Source: Flavobacteriaceae bacterium PS02338 (GTDB taxonomy: Bacteria > Bacteroidota > Bacteroidia > Sphingobacteriales > Sphingobacteriaceae). From it: a stretch of 64,000 nt of DNA. The stretch covers positions 1-64,000 of the forward strand of contig JASCOD010000005.1 of the NCBI GenBank assembly GCA_029959615.1, written 5' to 3'. Within the stretch, counting starts at the first letter, position 1. Every line of letters begins with the position of its first letter. The translations under genes were made by a program, and so were the position numbers. The notes beneath the pieces are model-generated. The model saw nothing but the letters and a program-made list of their open reading frames with translations. It searched no databases and was not told the DNA's origin. Positions 7,417 through 16,086 of this stretch are shown here, piece after piece.

Positions 7417-9354
7417 ATGGAAGCCATTATCAACAACCTTATTAAAGCCATTGGATGGAGCATTCTACATTCGCTATGGCAAGGTGCAATTATTTTTGCA
7501 ATATTATTTATTGCTTTATCTGTAAAATCGACAATGAGTGCTAGATTGAAGCACAATTTGTCGATGGGTGCACTCTTTCTAACTTTCTTCAGCTTCTGCC
7601 TTACTTTTTCTTCGTTGTTTAACCTACCTGCCAAATCAGTAGCCGATACTACGAACATAGAATTAAATGGGGTTACCCTACAACAATTGTACAGTTTTAC
7701 AAATAGCTGGAGCTTTAAAACAGAAAGCTATTTCCCTTTTATTGTTGCATTATATATTCTAGGCATTAGCTTTCAATTAGTTGTATTGATTTCTAGTTAC
7801 CTCAAATTAAAACAACTAAAGCAATCTAACATAGCAGCTATACCTGCAGATTGGCTGGCAGTAGCTGAAAAAACGTTATCGAAACTAAACATTTCTAAAA
7901 GAGTTCAATTTTATTTATCTGAAAAGATTAATGTACCGTTGGTTGTAGGTTTTTTTAAACCTGTGGTTCTTTTTCCTGTAGCATTGGTTGCACAACTCGA
8001 TATTAAACAAGTAGAAGCTATTCTAATTCACGAACTCTCTCACATCCGTAGAAACGATTACGTTTTAAACTTGATTAAGACAGGAATCGAGACCGTTTTA
8101 TTCTTCAACCCATTTGTTTGGCTTACATCTAGATTTATTCATATAGAAAGGGAGCATGCCTGTGATGACTTGGTTGTTAAATTTACCGAAGCGCCTATCT
8201 CCTATGCACATGCCTTACTAAAATTAGAGCTCATTAAAGACAAAACCCAACCGGCGCTTAGTTTGGCGGCTACGGGTAAAAACCAACACTTATATCAACG
8301 TATTAAAAGAATTACTGATATGAAAACCAATTACATGAATGCAAAACAGCAAATATTAGCGCTTTGCCTAACACTAGCAACCATCATTTCCTTAGCTTGG
8401 ATCAACCCTACAGAGAAGGAAACTACACTTCAAAAATCGAATAAAGTTACTACTGTAGCTACCATTATTAATACTGCTAGCAATAATAACCAATTGGTTT
8501 GTTTACCAGCAGATACCGATACTGTTAAGAAGAAAATCAAAAGAGAAATAATCATTAAGAGTAAAGATGGAAAGAGAACCGTTTACAACTCAATTGATGA
8601 GATGCCAGATAGCTTAAAGCTAAGGTTAGCTGATCTTGAAAAAACAATTAATTCTCCAGAATGGCACGAAAAATTGGCTAAAATTCAGTTTAATGGTGAG
8701 GAAATGGCCAAGATGTTCGAATCTAAAGAGTGGAAAGACAAGATGGTAAAGGTAGAATTGAACTCAAAAGAATTGGAGAAAATGTTTAACTCGCCAGAAT
8801 GGAAAGATAACATGGCTAAAATAGAATTAAACACCAAAGAACTGGAAAAGAAGTTTAACTCGCCAGAATGGAAAGAGAAAATGGCCAAAATAGAATTCAA
8901 TGCCAATGAATTGGCTGAAAAATTTAACTCACCTGAGTGGAAAGACAAAATGGCTAAAATAGAATTCAACTCAAAAGAATTAGAAAAAAAGTTCAATTCT
9001 CCAGAATGGAAAGAGAAAATGAACAAGATAGAATTCAATGCGAAAGAATTGGAGAAACAATTTAGCTCGCCAGAATGGAAGAAAAAAACAAAAGAAATGG
9101 AAGAGTTACAAAACTCTCCAGAATACAAAAAGCTTCGTGAAAAGTACGAGAAAGATGTAGAGGAGCTGAAAAAGAAAAAAGGGATATCTAGCGATAAAGC
9201 TTTTTTGATCTTCGATGGTTCAAATCCCATGCAAATAGCAAATCTACCTTTAGAGAGTATCGAAACTATCAAAAAGGTATTTGTAAATACACCTAAAAAT
9301 CTTTCAAAATTAGAGGCATTGGCAGAATTACAACTAGTTAAGATTGTAAAGTAA
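7417..9354 (+). CDS. BlaR1-like M56 family membrane metallopeptidase with 23-residue repeats
   Basis: A 645-residue membrane protein. Residues 1-330 are the M56 peptidase module: membrane segments near 15-36, 49-70, 105-130 and 310-328, and the zinc motif HELSH at 205-209. It is the expected sensor/protease that inactivates BlaI. Instead of a penicillin-binding domain, the C-terminal half holds six full tandem repeats of 23 residues (from residue 412, about 8650-9070), followed by a truncated copy. The consensus is NSPEW-K-[DE]-K-M-x-K-I-E-[FL]-N-x-K-E-L-E-K-x-F, Lys/Glu-rich and probably helical. The signal it senses is unknown. A hairpin terminator at 9381 ends the operon. Confidence 0.85.
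   Translation: MEAIINNLIKAIGWSILHSLWQGAIIFAILFIALSVKSTMSARLKHNLSMGALFLTFFSFCLTFSSLFNLPAKSVADTTNIELNGVTLQQLYSFTNSWSFKTESYFPFIVALYILGISFQLVVLISSYLKLKQLKQSNIAAIPADWLAVAEKTLSKLNISKRVQFYLSEKINVPLVVGFFKPVVLFPVALVAQLDIKQVEAILIHELSHIRRNDYVLNLIKTGIETVLFFNPFVWLTSRFIHIEREHACDDLVVKFTEAPISYAHALLKLELIKDKTQPALSLAATGKNQHLYQRIKRITDMKTNYMNAKQQILALCLTLATIISLAWINPTEKETTLQKSNKVTTVATIINTASNNNQLVCLPADTDTVKKKIKREIIIKSKDGKRTVYNSIDEMPDSLKLRLADLEKTINSPEWHEKLAKIQFNGEEMAKMFESKEWKDKMVKVELNSKELEKMFNSPEWKDNMAKIELNTKELEKKFNSPEWKEKMAKIEFNANELAEKFNSPEWKDKMAKIEFNSKELEKKFNSPEWKEKMNKIEFNAKELEKQFSSPEWKKKTKEMEELQNSPEYKKLREKYEKDVEELKKKKGISSDKAFLIFDGSNPMQIANLPLESIETIKKVFVNTPKNLSKLEALAELQLVKIVK
8650..9120 (+). repeat. 69-bp tandem repeats inside the M56 gene
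   Basis: Six full copies and one partial copy of a 69-bp unit in frame, one unit apart at the conserved SPEW codons (for example 8659 and 8728). Copies 3 to 6 are very close at DNA level, which points to recent expansion by slippage or recombination. The first two copies have diverged most. Confidence 0.85.
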
Positions 9355-9380
9355 AATTGCGATAACAACAAATGAAACCG

Positions 9381-9415
9381 AAAGGGCAAGAGTTCTACTC
9401 CTGCCCTTTTTGCTT
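9381..9415 (+). terminator. Rho-independent terminator of the blaI operon
   Basis: AAAGGGCA (9381-9388) pairs with TGCCCTTT (9402-9409), with an inner GAGT/ACTC stem and a short loop. The hairpin runs into a T-rich tail (TTTTTGCTTTT). Confidence 0.8.
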
Positions 9416-9543
9416 TTAAAGATAAAGACTAGCCACAAAGAAAAAAGGTTTTACAACTATACTTAACATTATTGTAGACCGTTACCCATCGTCATGTTAT
9501 GCCCAACTCGATTGCGCATCGTAATGCGATAGCTTTAACATAT

Positions 9544-9629
9544 CGTCATTGCGAGGTACGAAGCAATCTTACAGCTATCGCTAAGCAATGTAAACTATTA
9601 TTAAGATTGCTTCGTACCTCGCAATGACG
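9544..9629. repeat. 86-bp perfect inverted repeat
   Basis: A 28-bp left arm (9544-9571, beginning CGTCATTGCGAGG) is perfectly complementary to the right arm (9602-9629, ending CCTCGCAATGACG), with a 30-bp loop. It lies between two convergent transcription units, each with its own terminator. It has the look of a mobile intergenic palindrome common in Bacteroidota; related hairpins with GTCAT/ATGAC ends occur elsewhere in the window. Confidence 0.85.
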
Positions 9630-9667
9630 GACTATAGTACCAAAATTAAGATAGGTTATCTATAAAC

Positions 9668-9704
9668 ACAAAAAAGCCGAGCTACTTTACAGTAGTCCGG
9701 CTTG
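9668..9704 (-). terminator. Terminator of the TonB-dependent receptor gene
   Basis: Read leftward, AAGCCG (9698-9703) pairs with CGGCTT (9674-9679), with an inner CTAC/GTAG stem. It is followed by a run of six T residues, just after the receptor stop at 9723. Confidence 0.75.
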
Positions 9705-9722
9705 GATATTAAAACAAAACAA

Positions 9723-12131
9723 TTAATTACTCGATTTTTTGGTGTCGTCGTTATTGATACTACGTTCACTCTTTTTAATAGAGCCTTCCAATTTTCCAAA
9801 TTTCCAGTTTAAACTGCAGAAAATTCTTCTAAAATAATTTTCTCTGATACGCTCCTGAGTAAAGTTAGGCCCTTCTGTATAGTTCCTATAAGCTCGAAAT
9901 TTCTGGAATGGATTAGCTACTGACGCAGAGAATGTCAATTTGTCTTTGATGATATCCTTACTTCCGCCAAAACCTAAATAGTAATAGTCATTAGACTGGC
10001 CTTGCAACAACACATTTGGAGCCCCGTAATTGGCCGAAATATTAGCTTTCCAAGTTTTCTCGAATTTGTAACTGGTATTAAAATTAGCATAGCCAGTAAC
10101 CCCACTATTTTTTGCAAGTTCACCATTAATCATACCCTCAATCCATATATAGTTAAGGTTACCACTTAAACTCAAGTTCCATTTTGGTGTAATTGGATAG
10201 TTGAAGTTAACGTTTGAACCCAACAATCTATCTTTACCAATATTTAACGAAGTTACCTTAGTTAAGTTCTCTGCCTGAATATATTCGAAAACACGTTGCT
10301 GTGTATTATTAGCGAAGTTATAAGTCAAACTGATGTTTAATGAACCTTTCTTAAAGTTACTATAAGTTAACTCGAAGTTATTACTCAATACCGCTTCCAA
10401 ATCTGGATTACCAACATACTCAAAGTTTGGCCTAGATCTATCTACAAATGGATTTAAATCCCAAATACCTGGACGTTGTATACGCTGAGTAAAGCCTACA
10501 CTAACGCTTTGGCTATTTTTCAAAGTTCTGTTGAAAGAAATAGACGGAATCAAATTAAAATAATCTGTTTTTACGGTAGAATTAGTGCTTTCAAACAAAC
10601 CTGTAACATAAGTAGCTTCCAAACGTGCGCCTGCCTTGAAAGTCCAATCTTTCATTTTAAGTGTGTAGGTATTGTAAATGCCATAGATATTTTGATCGTT
10701 ACTATACACATTGCTTTGAGTTGGATCTACCACATAATCATTTACTAAATTGCTAAATTTCAAAGACTGAAAATTGCTTTCGCCACTTCTTAAAATTGCC
10801 TTCACACCAGCTTCCACAGTTACGACCTTAAATGGGTTGATGTAGTCTAATTGTGCAGTTTGCTCCTTAGACTTGCTAACATTGTCTTGTCTATAGTTCG
10901 GGTCTGTAAAATTTACGAAACTTACATCATTCAATTGAGGCTCTTTGTTATCGAAAAATTTGTAAGAAAAGGTTAATAAATGTTCCTTCTTATCCTTAAA
11001 TCCTTTTTGATAGTTAACAGTATAGTCTGTACCTCTCCATTCGTAACGTGTACTACTGTTCATATTATAAGCCGTCACATCTGGACCATTAGTAATATCA
11101 AAATGCTGCCCCAAGTCTTGCTGATTGTATCCGCCGTACGGATTAATCTCTGCAGTAATTAAGTTAAGTGAATCGATTTCGTAGCTTAACTCGCCACCAC
11201 CCCAAGCCCAAAAGTTATCTGTTTTTTGAAAACCTAATGAATAAAGACTTGATGCTGGTGCTATATTACGACTATTTCTGATGTCAATAACTTTAACACC
11301 ATCTACTCTCCAAACACCGGTACCACCGTATAAATTAGCTCCAAAATCGCCTTGTTTGATAGTTAAATTAGCATTGAGCCCTGGGCTGAATGGCTGTTGC
11401 ATACGAGCATTCACATTGCCATTGTAACCATTGCCTACTTTTTTAGAAGTAATGATGTTAATGATTCCCGACAAACCTTCACTTTCATATTTAGATGGAG
11501 GGGTCGTAATTACTTCGATTTTCTGTACGCCATTAGCAGGCATACTCCTCAAAAATTCTTTAGGATCTCTCGTTAAAACGCCCGATGGCTTGCCATTTAT
11601 AAGAATACGATAGTTACCTGTACCTTTCAATTTTACGTTATCATCAGCATCTACCGACAGCAAAGGAACCTTACGCATCATATCAAGTACCGATAAAACT
11701 TTACTTTCGGGATCGGCCTGCATATCATACACAATCCTGTCAGGCTCTTGTTTAATGATAGGTTTACTAGCTACGATAGCTACCTCCTTTAAATCATTTC
11801 CTTGAGCTTTCATATAAACTTTCCCTAAATCTGTGTCGCTAGCTAATTTAACTGATAGTTGTTTTGATTGATAACCAATGGAACCAAAAATCAGCAGGTA
11901 TTGTCCCGGTTTAATAGCACTGAATGAAAACCTCCCATGCTCATCTGAAATGACAGTTTTTAACACTGCTGAATCTTTTTTAAGTGCAACAGTAAAATAT
12001 TCACCTGGCTTTTGGGTTAAACTATCGATAATTATACCTTTAAGCTGAAATGCTTTGTCTTGTGCCCGCGAACTTAGAGAAGTACAGACGCAAAGCAAGA
12101 AAATTGAAAGAATTAAGAAGTATCTGCTCAT
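9723..12131 (-). CDS. TonB-dependent receptor with outer-membrane barrel (OMP_b-brl_3 type)
   Basis: An 802-residue outer-membrane receptor. It has a signal peptide (about 1-24), a carboxypeptidase-regulatory-like beta-sandwich at about 25-115 (LKGIIIDSLTQKPGEYFTVAL), a plug domain with VLDMMRKVPLLSVD and INIITSKKVGNG at about 145-235, and a long C-terminal barrel. The family exchanges a ligand through the outer membrane, powered by TonB; the substrate cannot be read from the sequence. It stands alone between a terminator at 9668 and the divergent recN, with no SusD partner. It lies in the segment that separates porD from recN. Confidence 0.85.
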   Translation of the reverse strand: MSRYFLILSIFLLCVCTSLSSRAQDKAFQLKGIIIDSLTQKPGEYFTVALKKDSAVLKTVISDEHGRFSFSAIKPGQYLLIFGSIGYQSKQLSVKLASDTDLGKVYMKAQGNDLKEVAIVASKPIIKQEPDRIVYDMQADPESKVLSVLDMMRKVPLLSVDADDNVKLKGTGNYRILINGKPSGVLTRDPKEFLRSMPANGVQKIEVITTPPSKYESEGLSGIINIITSKKVGNGYNGNVNARMQQPFSPGLNANLTIKQGDFGANLYGGTGVWRVDGVKVIDIRNSRNIAPASSLYSLGFQKTDNFWAWGGGELSYEIDSLNLITAEINPYGGYNQQDLGQHFDITNGPDVTAYNMNSSTRYEWRGTDYTVNYQKGFKDKKEHLLTFSYKFFDNKEPQLNDVSFVNFTDPNYRQDNVSKSKEQTAQLDYINPFKVVTVEAGVKAILRSGESNFQSLKFSNLVNDYVVDPTQSNVYSNDQNIYGIYNTYTLKMKDWTFKAGARLEATYVTGLFESTNSTVKTDYFNLIPSISFNRTLKNSQSVSVGFTQRIQRPGIWDLNPFVDRSRPNFEYVGNPDLEAVLSNNFELTYSNFKKGSLNISLTYNFANNTQQRVFEYIQAENLTKVTSLNIGKDRLLGSNVNFNYPITPKWNLSLSGNLNYIWIEGMINGELAKNSGVTGYANFNTSYKFEKTWKANISANYGAPNVLLQGQSNDYYYLGFGGSKDIIKDKLTFSASVANPFQKFRAYRNYTEGPNFTQERIRENYFRRIFCSLNWKFGKLEGSIKKSERSINNDDTKKSSN

Positions 12132-12307
12132 TATATTTTTGTTTGGTATGCGAATTGGTTTATCAATTCACTCTAACAGACGCAGAACAACGAGGTACGT
12201 TGCACGAACCTGCAAATAAAAATGGAAGTCGCTAGATTTCAGTCTAATATTTTATCTTTTGGCTTTAGTTTTTTTAAGCTATCCGTTTTCTTATTTTAGC
12301 GGTAGAT

Positions 12308-13960
12308 ATGCTACAAAAACTTTCTATACGCAATTACGCCTTAATTGATACACTTGAGATTGATTTCAACAAAGGATTGAACATCATCACCGGAGAAACT
12401 GGTGCTGGTAAATCTATCATTTTGGGTGCCTTATCATTAATTTTAGGACAACGGGCAGAAAGCAAGTACTTTTTTAACCAAGACAAAAAATGTGTCATAG
12501 AAGGAAGTTTTCTATTGGCAGATGAACTGTTAAAACCGTTATTCGAGAATAATGACCTAGATTTTCAGAAAGAGACATTGTTGCGTAGAGAAATTGCTAT
12601 CGATGGAAAATCAAGAGCATTTATAAATGATACTCCTGTAAATTTAAGTACTTTAAAATCGGTTGGTGAACAACTGATTGCCATCCACTCACAGCATGCC
12701 ACTCAAGAAATTAGCAATGCAGATTTTCAGCTCCTGATTTTAGATGCTTTAGCAAACCATCAGCCACTGCTTAAAAATTATAAGCAAGAATATAAACAGC
12801 TAAAACTGGCCGAACAAGCTTTAAAAGATTTACAGCTAAAAACCAACGAAGCAAAAAATAAGCAAGATTATGAGCAGTTCCTATTCACCGAATTAGAGCA
12901 GGCAGCTTTAAAAGAAGGTGAACAAGAAGATTTAGAACAGGAACTAGAAAAATTAACTCACGCCGAAAGCATCAAACGTTCGTTGTTGGCAGGCGCAAAC
13001 TTAATTAGTGAAAGCGAAACCGCAGCCATTAATTTGGTAAAAGAAGCTAGTTCGCAATTAAACTTGGTAGAAAAATTTGATCCAGCAATTGCCGAATTGA
13101 ACGAGAGATTAAAATCATCGTTAATCGAATTGAAGGATATTGCTAGCGAAATAAGTACTATTGAAGAAAGTACGGAACATAACTCACAACGACTAGAAAC
13201 TATCCAAGAAAGGTTGGATTTATTTTATACACTACAACAAAAACATCGTGTTGGTAGCAATGCTGAATTATTAACGATACGAGAGCAGCTGTCAGAAAAC
13301 TTAAATGCAATTTTAAACAGTGATGAGCAGTTAAGTCAACTTCAAAAAGAAATTAATACGCTCACCGAAAGTTTATTTAAACAGGCGACACAATTAGATG
13401 GCAATAGAAAAAAAGCTGTAACAATTGCAGAAAAAGAGGTTGGCAGCGCATTGAAACAAATGAGTATGCCGAATGCTTCCATTAGTTTTAACTTAGCTCA
13501 ACAACCACAACTTAATGTCAATGGTTTTAACGAAGTACAATTATTATTTACTGCAAATGCTGGTCAACAATCGGCACCAGTTGGTAAAGTAGCATCGGGT
13601 GGTGAACTTTCTAGATTGATGTTGGCAGTAAAAGCTTTATTGGCAAAGCATACCTCTCTTCCTACCCTCATTTTCGATGAAATTGACACGGGTATTTCTG
13701 GTGAAACCGCTTTACGTGTTGGAGAAGTAATTGATAGTTTGGCGATGGATATGCAGATTTTAGCCATCACTCACTTACCTCAAATTGCTGCCAAGGGTAA
13801 TGCTCACTATTTTGTTTACAAGCACGAGAAAGCGGACAAAACAACCACAGGAATTAAAAAATTAGAAACAAAAGAGAGAGTAAACGCCATTGCCGAAATG
13901 TTAAGCGGCAAAAACCCTGGTACATCTGCTATACAAAATGCAAAAGAGTTGTTGAGCTAG
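12308..13960 (+). CDS. recN: DNA repair protein RecN
   Basis: RecN is an SMC-like ATPase acting in repair of double-strand breaks in the cytoplasm. The 550 residues show the N-terminal ATP-binding head with Walker A GETGAGKS at 29-36 and the segment QHATQEI. A long coiled coil spans about 150-370. The C-terminal head carries the ABC signature (VASGGELSRLMLAVK) and Walker B (TLIFDEIDTGISGETALRVGE), followed by ITHLPQIAA. Length is normal. In related genomes it follows porD, and here it is displaced by 7.4 kb. Only 34 bp separate it from the next gene in the same direction. Confidence 0.95.
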   Translation: MLQKLSIRNYALIDTLEIDFNKGLNIITGETGAGKSIILGALSLILGQRAESKYFFNQDKKCVIEGSFLLADELLKPLFENNDLDFQKETLLRREIAIDGKSRAFINDTPVNLSTLKSVGEQLIAIHSQHATQEISNADFQLLILDALANHQPLLKNYKQEYKQLKLAEQALKDLQLKTNEAKNKQDYEQFLFTELEQAALKEGEQEDLEQELEKLTHAESIKRSLLAGANLISESETAAINLVKEASSQLNLVEKFDPAIAELNERLKSSLIELKDIASEISTIEESTEHNSQRLETIQERLDLFYTLQQKHRVGSNAELLTIREQLSENLNAILNSDEQLSQLQKEINTLTESLFKQATQLDGNRKKAVTIAEKEVGSALKQMSMPNASISFNLAQQPQLNVNGFNEVQLLFTANAGQQSAPVGKVASGGELSRLMLAVKALLAKHTSLPTLIFDEIDTGISGETALRVGEVIDSLAMDMQILAITHLPQIAAKGNAHYFVYKHEKADKTTTGIKKLETKERVNAIAEMLSGKNPGTSAIQNAKELLS

Positions 13961-13994
13961 TTATGGATTTTGGATTCTGTAGCATCTTTAGGGT

Positions 13995-14753
13995 ATGAAA
14001 AGAATCTTACTAATTAGCTTTTTTTGCCTGTTTACCTCAGTCAACTATGCCCAATCTAAAGAAGATAGCATTGACGTTACTATCGATACCATCAACATAA
14101 GAGGTAAAGTAATAGATGAACGAGGAAACCCTGTTAGTGGAGCGCAAATTTTATCAGAAACCAACGATAAAGACTATGGTTTTATACAGTCTAAAACAGA
14201 TATAGATGGCTTATTCTCCTTAAATGGAATAGCTCCAAAAAATAGAATTAGGGTTCGCACCAAAGATTACGCAGTTGAACAAGATCTAAAAGGTAGTCGC
14301 TACCTGCTAATTACATTATCTCCTCTTTCTAAATTAAATCTAATTCCCGACGAGCAGCGTTTGGATATTACTGCTAAAAGAACTTCGGCCAGACCAAAGT
14401 ACACTTATAAAATCAAAAACAAAATTGTGGATTATGGCTTCCATCCATTTGGACATTACTCGCAAGCCAACTATCCGGGAGGCATTTCTAAATTTTACAC
14501 TTTCGTACAAAAGAACGTCGTATATCCAGAAAAGGCAATTCTAAATAACATTGAAGGTGTGGTTGCAATAGAGTTTACAGTTGATAAATTAGGGAATTTA
14601 AAAGACTTTTTAGTAGTTAAAGATATTGGATATGGCTGTTCGGAAGAAGTTCTAAGAGTAGTAAAAACTTCTCGAAAGTGGAACTCGGCAATGAATGGCC
14701 TACCCGTAGAGCAACGCGTTAGTATAGAAATCCCTTTTAAACTCACAGACTAA
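13995..14753 (+). CDS. Periplasmic protein with carboxypeptidase-like and TonB C-terminal domains
   Basis: A 252-residue exported protein: signal peptide about 1-19, a carboxypeptidase-regulatory-like beta-sandwich at about 30-110 (INIRGKVIDERGNPVSGAQ), and a TonB C-terminal domain at about 160-250 (GVVAIEFTVDKLGNLKDFLV, ending VEQRVSIEIPF). It lacks the membrane anchor and Pro-rich linker of true TonB. Such proteins often accompany M56/BlaR1 peptidases in Bacteroidota (general knowledge), and a BlaI/M56 pair lies 4.6 kb upstream. Whether they work together is inference. Confidence 0.7.
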   Translation: MKRILLISFFCLFTSVNYAQSKEDSIDVTIDTINIRGKVIDERGNPVSGAQILSETNDKDYGFIQSKTDIDGLFSLNGIAPKNRIRVRTKDYAVEQDLKGSRYLLITLSPLSKLNLIPDEQRLDITAKRTSARPKYTYKIKNKIVDYGFHPFGHYSQANYPGGISKFYTFVQKNVVYPEKAILNNIEGVVAIEFTVDKLGNLKDFLVVKDIGYGCSEEVLRVVKTSRKWNSAMNGLPVEQRVSIEIPFKLTD

Positions 14754-14761
14754 AAAAATAC

Positions 14762-14776
14762 TACGAAAACTTCGTA
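14762..14776. promoter_or_regulatory. BlaI-like palindrome upstream of 14805
   Basis: TACGAA (14762-14767) and TTCGTA (14771-14776) have the same arms as the two blaI operators but a three-base instead of a four-base spacer. The site lies 29 bp before the ATG at 14805, a natural position for repression. BlaI binding at this spacing is untested. Confidence 0.5.
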
Positions 14777-14804
14777 ATAAATAAAATATACTTTAATTTA
14801 GGGT

Positions 14805-16034
14805 ATGAGTTTAAAACTTCCTATCCTATCCGTCTACTTACTTTTATTTTCTCTAATATCTTTTGCACAAGGTAATTTTACCATCAGTGGAACTGTTCGC
14901 GATGATAAGGAGACTATCCCTGGTGCGGCAATCTATTTAAGTGGCACAAAAATCTCTACCATTACTAATAATGAAGGTAAATTTAGTCTAGCAAAACTTC
15001 CGGTAGGCAACTATGATGTGCTGATTCAAGTAGTGGGTTATCTTCCCTACTCACAAAGCTTTACTATTTCTGATAAAAACATTTATATAGATGCTACCTT
15101 AAAAGCGAATACGGTAACCTTAAAAGAGGTCGTAATTAAACCAGATCCAAATCGTTTGGGCTATTTAAATATATTTAAAGATTACTTTATTGGCCAAACG
15201 CCTAATTCACGAGAATGCAAAATCTTAAATAGCGAAGTGCTTCTTATCGATTATGACAAACAAAAGAAGGTACTTTCTGTAAACAGTAACGAATTTCTAA
15301 TCATAGAAAACAAGGCATTAGGTTATAGAATTAAATACCTATTACAAAACTTTGAATATGACTATCGAACTCGCATTGTTTATTTTGCTGGTTTCCCATT
15401 TTTCGAAGAAATGAAAGGATCAAAATCAAAAATCAATAAGTGGAACAGAATGCGTAATACGGCTTACTATGGTTCTTCACAGCACTTTTTCCAATCCATC
15501 TATCAAGGAACATCTCAAAAAGAAGGCTTTTTAATTTATAAACTCGCAACTATAGGCAACAAAAATAGACAACCAGATAGTGTAATCAATGCAAACATTA
15601 AAAGACTTTCTGCTGGTCCAAAAGCAATCAACATGCTCACCTTCACTAAAGATGATTCGCTCAATTATTGGCTAAAAGAAAGAAGTAAACCAAAGGCAAT
15701 GGCTGTATTAAATAGAGCAGAAATACCTACCGATACATTAGTAAAAACTTATAACAAAGATGTGAAATCAATCAATTTTACAGATGAACTTTTTGTGATG
15801 TACACCAAGGAGAAAGAAACGGAAGAATATTCAAATTCAGGATTCTATGTGAGCAGAGCACCAAACATGGGAAATTATCAGGTATCCTTAATTAATCTAG
15901 TAGAGCCTCCTATCCTATTCTACAAAACTGGAAGTATAGCCAACCCAAGAAGTTTTATATATAAAGGCTTTTGGGCTTATGAGAAAATGGGCGATGCCGT
16001 ACCCATAGAGTTTAGACCAATTACATCAAAATAA
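14805..16034 (+). CDS. Exported carboxypeptidase-regulatory-like protein
   Basis: A 409-residue protein with a signal peptide (about 1-22, ending SFAQ) and an N-terminal carboxypeptidase-regulatory-like domain at about 25-105 (FTISGTVRDDKETIPGAAIY, then NEGKFSLAKLPVGNYDVLIQVVGY). The remaining 300 residues are beta-rich and resemble the middle part of DUF5686-type proteins (NSRECKILNSEVLL), but without the long barrel. It is probably an outer-membrane-associated protein of unknown role. A palindrome with blaI-operator arms lies just upstream, so it may belong to the BlaI regulon. Confidence 0.6.
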   Translation: MSLKLPILSVYLLLFSLISFAQGNFTISGTVRDDKETIPGAAIYLSGTKISTITNNEGKFSLAKLPVGNYDVLIQVVGYLPYSQSFTISDKNIYIDATLKANTVTLKEVVIKPDPNRLGYLNIFKDYFIGQTPNSRECKILNSEVLLIDYDKQKKVLSVNSNEFLIIENKALGYRIKYLLQNFEYDYRTRIVYFAGFPFFEEMKGSKSKINKWNRMRNTAYYGSSQHFFQSIYQGTSQKEGFLIYKLATIGNKNRQPDSVINANIKRLSAGPKAINMLTFTKDDSLNYWLKERSKPKAMAVLNRAEIPTDTLVKTYNKDVKSINFTDELFVMYTKEKETEEYSNSGFYVSRAPNMGNYQVSLINLVEPPILFYKTGSIANPRSFIYKGFWAYEKMGDAVPIEFRPITSK

Positions 16035-16086
16035 TTTCAAGTATTTAGCATCGCTTATTTACTAATATTTTTAGTATTTTTAATCC

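Noticed and set aside
8685..9389. Leftward 234-residue ORF opposite the M56 repeats
   Set aside because: The repeat DNA leaves the opposite strand open by chance of codon composition; the translation is a Ser/Phe-rich mirror of the repeats.
12050..12235. Small rightward ORF before recN
   Set aside because: It lies across the start of the TonB-dependent receptor gene on the other strand and has no features.
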